From Misgurnus anguillicaudatus (taxonomy: Eukaryota; Chordata; Actinopteri; Cypriniformes; Cobitidae): 64,000 nucleotides of DNA. Location of the stretch: the NCBI RefSeq assembly GCF_027580225.2, contig NC_073340.2:15322001-15386000 (forward strand). Direction: 5' to 3'. How positions within the stretch are numbered: the first letter of the stretch is position 1; every line of letters starts with the position of its first letter. The position numbers and the translations under genes were made by a program. Shown here piece after piece: positions 59,735 through 64,000 of this stretch. The notes under the pieces were generated by a model that did not search any database, was not told the origin of the DNA, and worked only from the letters and a program-made list of their open reading frames with translations.

Positions 59735-60044
59735 TGAATTAAAATCCAGCAAATAACCCTGTTCCATTGGACTGTCATGATTTTTTTGTCTGAAATAATT
59801 GTGACAAGTGATGTTATTGCCAATTTAAGAGCATTTTGGTCACTGATTATATGACTGAAAATAAAAAAGCATCATAATGCAAGTACACACGTTCAAAAAC
59901 GAAAACTTTTATACATAAACAGATTAGACAGACACATTTTAAATAAATAATAAATTCTTAACAAACAGTAATTATAAAACAGTTGCTTCCTAAATATGTA
60001 ATGTGGGTTTCCAGGAAAAAGCAGTAAGATTTTAATCAATCACA

Positions 60045-60705
60045 ATTTCGAAATGCAAAGAGAAGCTACGGTGGCTGTCACAGGACAAACATGTTATCGT
60101 CTGAGACAACGTAGGGAAGTTTAGAACAGTTTGGGGCACAGTTTATATATGAATTATTACTTTTATTTTCATTTGAATCTTTATTAATTATTTATTAATT
60201 GTAAATCTTATACATTTGTTAATGCACTATAAACTAACATGAATAACTACTGACATAAACAAGAATTAATAAATGCTGAAAAACTATATTGTTCATTATT
60301 TGATAATGCATTTACTAATGTGAACAAATCCAACCTTATTGTAAAGTTTTACAGAAATTGGTATTTCGTATTATTGAGTACACATAAACAAATAATCCAG
60401 GGTCTGTTCTGTTCACACAACAGCTTACAGTCACAGTTCTGTCGCAGTCTCCCCTCACCCCTCATTTTCAAAAACTTATCGGATCTAGACTAATCACAAG
60501 AAGGACATATTTTTGATCCAAAACAGCGAATTTTGCCGAAAGGTGACAAGTTTGCACCCCTGGTACCCGTGGTGCATGTGGATAAAAACGGCTTATTCAT
60601 AAAAACAATAAAAGTTCATTATGTGAGGTCTTTACACCACTGATAAAATAGTTATGTATATTATATTGCATTTCTGTCTCTTAAAGTTATACAATGCACC
60701 TTTAA
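60045..60705. mobile_element. TTAA MITE, second copy, left end lost and interior expanded
   Basis: Shares GCTACGGTGGCTGTCACAGG, ATCGTCTGAGACAAC and the right end AATGCACCTTTAA with 59287-59734, in the same orientation. An AT-rich stretch (about 60140-60360) looks like a later insertion. The left terminus was not found. Confidence 0.7.
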
Positions 60706-63700
60706 AGTCAACTTTCACTGCCATTCAACCATCTTTGTTCATGTAGAAAAACAAAACATTTCTCTCTCTCTCTCTCTGCAATTTTTCATAAAAATATAGA
60801 CTACAAGACAATATTCATGATGGATTCAATGTTCTCTATGTCCATATCTCCATACACCATACCTAAGCTTTAGCAACAAATTCACTGCAATCAACAATAA
60901 ATTTCAAGAAAAAGGCAAAACCTTAAATCACCTACTACGATTTATTTGTTTAATGTTGTCAGTTCTTGTGTTAAAGGTCTGGAATTTTATAAATGATTTA
61001 CACATCTCGAACATTAAAGTGCAGGTTTGACAATAATGAAGTTCTTTTGGCCCGGTGCCTTGGTCAAGTCAGCTGATGAAACTGCCACTTGTGTCAATCA
61101 GTACTGAATTGTACTGTACTGCCACAAAAGGTTTGTTGTTAGTTCAAAAATAATGCATCTTGTTTTAATAAGCACGTCACAGAAAAATAACCCATGAAGC
61201 TTTGGGACGCTGGGGTCCTTTTTACGCTGGGGTTAGTAACCCCACCTAAGTATCGCCACATTTTTATGTTTGAGTCTAGCAGGCCGTTGTTTGTTGCGTA
61301 GTGATGGGTAGTATTGTCAAGATACTGGGATTTCAAACCTCTATACTACACCTTTAAATTAATGGTATTCTGTACAATTTTGCAGATTTATTTTCCACAA
61401 CTTGTGTCTGATGCTATAACAAAATGAATCACACTATTAATCAAAATACAAATATTTTGGTTTTCTTCAGGCCTTTAAAACTTAAAGAAAGATTGAAAGT
61501 TACAGTAATACTTTACAATAAAAGCCCATTTGTTAATATGATTAACAATGAAATACACTTCTAAAGCATTTATTAGTGTATTAGTAAATGTTGGAATTAA
61601 CATTACATTTACGAATTAAAATGAAACGTTTTATCTTAATATTATCAAACATGAAAAGTTGTGTTTTATTATTTTGCAGCAAAAAAGATGAACAAATACT
61701 TTTGCATTGCTATTTTGTATGTATTGGTTTTTGTTCTTTAACAGATTGTAGTGCAAATGTAAAAATGAATATAACTGAAGTGACAAGAGGGTTAATAAAT
61801 GACCATTTTAAAAATTGTGTGAACTTAAAGCACAACTGTATCTAGGTTAATCTACTTTTGGCCAGTCAAAGTATTTTCTTGTCAGCTAAAACATGCTCTG
61901 ATAACTTTGAGGGGATTGTATTAACTTTAATTACAAGCAAAAAAGGGACATCTTTGATCATTAAAATCAGTTCTTTCTTCCAAGTACTGTTAAACCAGAG
62001 GGAACGAGATAAGTGAGAAGAGCCGGAGCTTTGTTGGCACTGCGTTCACGTGCCGCGTGTGTGTGTGTGCACGTCCACTTATCATTTGAGAGAAAAAAGA
62101 GAGAGCGAGTGGGACACGAGTATTGGAATCGGTTTAGATTTTCAGTATGAATAATTTTGACAACACTAGAGACGGGTTTGTTCAAGTAAGCCAGAGGCTT
62201 TTTGTGTTTAGATGATTTAAGTATTGGCGCTAAAACTGTGCAAATTTGGTTAACATGACCTTTACAAAGAAATTAACGATTGAACATAATTTATAAAAAG
62301 TAACCCGCCAAAGTGGCTAGTGATTTGACAATGTTACCCACCACAGCTGATTTTTACCCGCATTTGGTGCATGTTAATTTCAGACCATGTCTGCATCGAT
62401 TGTCTGACATAGCTTAATGCACGCCTCTCCAAAAATATAACAGCGCATCAGTTCTTCACGAACCAAAATTCGCTGTGATTGGTCTGCTAGAACTACTCAT
62501 ATCTGGTAAAAAAAAAATCTGTGTCGTATTTCCTCATACCCACTTATGCTTGCAACGGTAAAACAAAGATGGACCAAGTTAAGGGGCAATATTTAACAAC
62601 TCAAGCTGCAACAAAGGTGCTGTTTTTTACTTCAATCACTACGGTTGCTTCTAGGGATGTTAACAATTAATCGATCTTCGATTAATTGTCGATAAGAATT
62701 AAATCAATAAAACGTAACGATTGTTGAAAAAGCAAGCACGTGTGTGCGGCGCCTGCGCAAAGCACATACACAGCTGGTGAAAAAAATTAAACAAGCGTGC
62801 AGAAGTTAAACTAGCCATGATCACAAACTATGCTCGATGACAAACACACACCTGGGCTTTTTAACCTCATTTGAGACGAGGCTGGCTGCTAACGCAACAA
62901 AATGGCATCCGCAGTGAATCTAAGAGGGTCCGATGCCGAAAATGCAAATACCGTTAGGATACTCAAAGCAAAGACCCTCTTCAGGGAAGCCTGCAAGATT
63001 AGCATAGCAACGCTGCTAACGCTGCTTTACACAGGGAAGGAGCCCAGAAGCCATTTTTAATGAACAGATTAAAATGTAATCTTTAATTCTGGGAAGAATC
63101 TAAAATGTAAACTGAAACTGACTGTCGTTACAATCTGAACGCCCGCAGCATATATCACTGATCATCATTATTGACTGGCTGAAGCGCTACACGCTATATG
63201 TGTTTTCTAATAGAAGGTTGAAATCTCCGTAATATAAGGATCTTTGCTGAAAGTAAAGGTGACAACAGGAAAAGTGCCCTTCGTGTGCTTCTTGGATATA
63301 ATTGCAACAAGCGGTGTATCAATGACTCGGAAAGGGAGGTGAACAACTAGAAAAATAACACTTGATGATAATTAAACTTTTATTTTGTCATGGACGCACA
63401 GACTTTCATCCGACTGTGCGGAGTGCCCGTTATGAGGCGGAGTTATACTGTGTCTATTAGTCATTATATTTCATTAAGAGATTAAATTGATGATTTTTAT
63501 CAAAACACCAACTACATTGACTCAATTTACAATCCCACTAGCATGTTATTTAGACAAAATAAAATATTTTAATTCGCGTGAGGAAGCTGGCATTTTTACG
63601 CACATTTTTATGTCATTGGCTTTATGCCACTGCTGTAAAGGCTTATTGCACTATTACGGTTAACGATTATTCGATTGATTGATCGTTAATTTAAACAATC

Positions 63701-64000
63701 GTCGACTATGCATCGCATTGCCTACAAGCGATCTGCAGGTGTAATTATACGCAGAAGTATATATGAAAACTGACCTGTAACCTACCGACGCAAAAGTACA
63801 AATCACGCTTAAATATTTTAAACCCTGTGGCATAATTTTCTAGCAAACATGTTTAAGGTTTTACAGCTGTCATTGTTATGTTATAGAGCTGTAGAACTTT
63901 CATCTTTTAGTGGCAATTAAAAAATTTAGAGGTAATAAACTGCATAGTTAAATTACCCCAAACAGACGTGCTGTCTACAAATACTATTCTTCATTCAAAT
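60706..64000. other. Upstream wapl intron, no exon seen
   Basis: No further WAPL exon recognised, so the preceding intron is longer than 4.7 kb. A (GT)n tract lies near 62058-62070. A possible decayed hAT begins at about 62649 (TAGGGATGTTAACAATTAAT), with a related inverted motif near 63655-63710, but its borders are unclear. Confidence 0.4.

Overview
The window reads as AT-rich vertebrate chromosomal DNA, most likely from a teleost fish and probably a cyprinid. The evidence is spliced genes with GT-AG introns, a fish-type atonal-family bHLH gene, the conserved C-terminal exons of the cohesin-release factor WAPL, and a very dense load of fish-style DNA transposons (hAT, Tc1/mariner-like, TTAA-flanked MITEs, PIF/Harbinger-like). 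No species can be fixed from the sequence alone.

Host genes. Only two are recognisable. (1) A single-exon bHLH transcription factor of the Atoh1 type (37515-38087, plus strand; best guess atoh1c) has a TATA box about 60 bases before its start codon. (2) The last ten coding exons of wapl (minus strand, 59243 down to 42324) encode about 397 residues in unbroken phase and include the stop codon. The upstream exons lie beyond 64000. The two genes converge, and the gap between them holds hAT and Harbinger-like MITEs.

Layout. 1-19.5 kb is intergenic: a 5'-truncated LINE with a perfect 19-bp target-site duplication, many MITEs and fragments. 19.5-29.9 kb is one multi-level insertion. A minus-strand LINE copy is split by a 9.2-kb TIR element, which holds a foldback MITE. 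The foldback is itself split by a 2.7-kb TA-flanked element carrying a broken, apparently spliced gene. An intact, young Ty3/gypsy-type LTR retrotransposon (4.7 kb, 113-bp LTRs differing at one base) lies elsewhere inside the 9.2-kb element. 30-34 kb shows little. 34.0-36.4 kb is a MITE holding a hAT holding two smaller elements. 36.4-38.3 kb is the bHLH gene and its flank. 38.6-40.4 kb is a hAT MITE and a three-level Harbinger-type nest. 40.5-59.2 kb is wapl with element-filled introns. 59.3-64 kb is upstream wapl intron with more MITEs.

The main new observation is how well the insertion history can be read. At many sites the target-site duplications, or the rejoined host element, let the order of insertion be deduced from the sequence alone. 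The most unusual single item is the 2.7-kb TA-flanked element that carries an intron-containing gene fragment.
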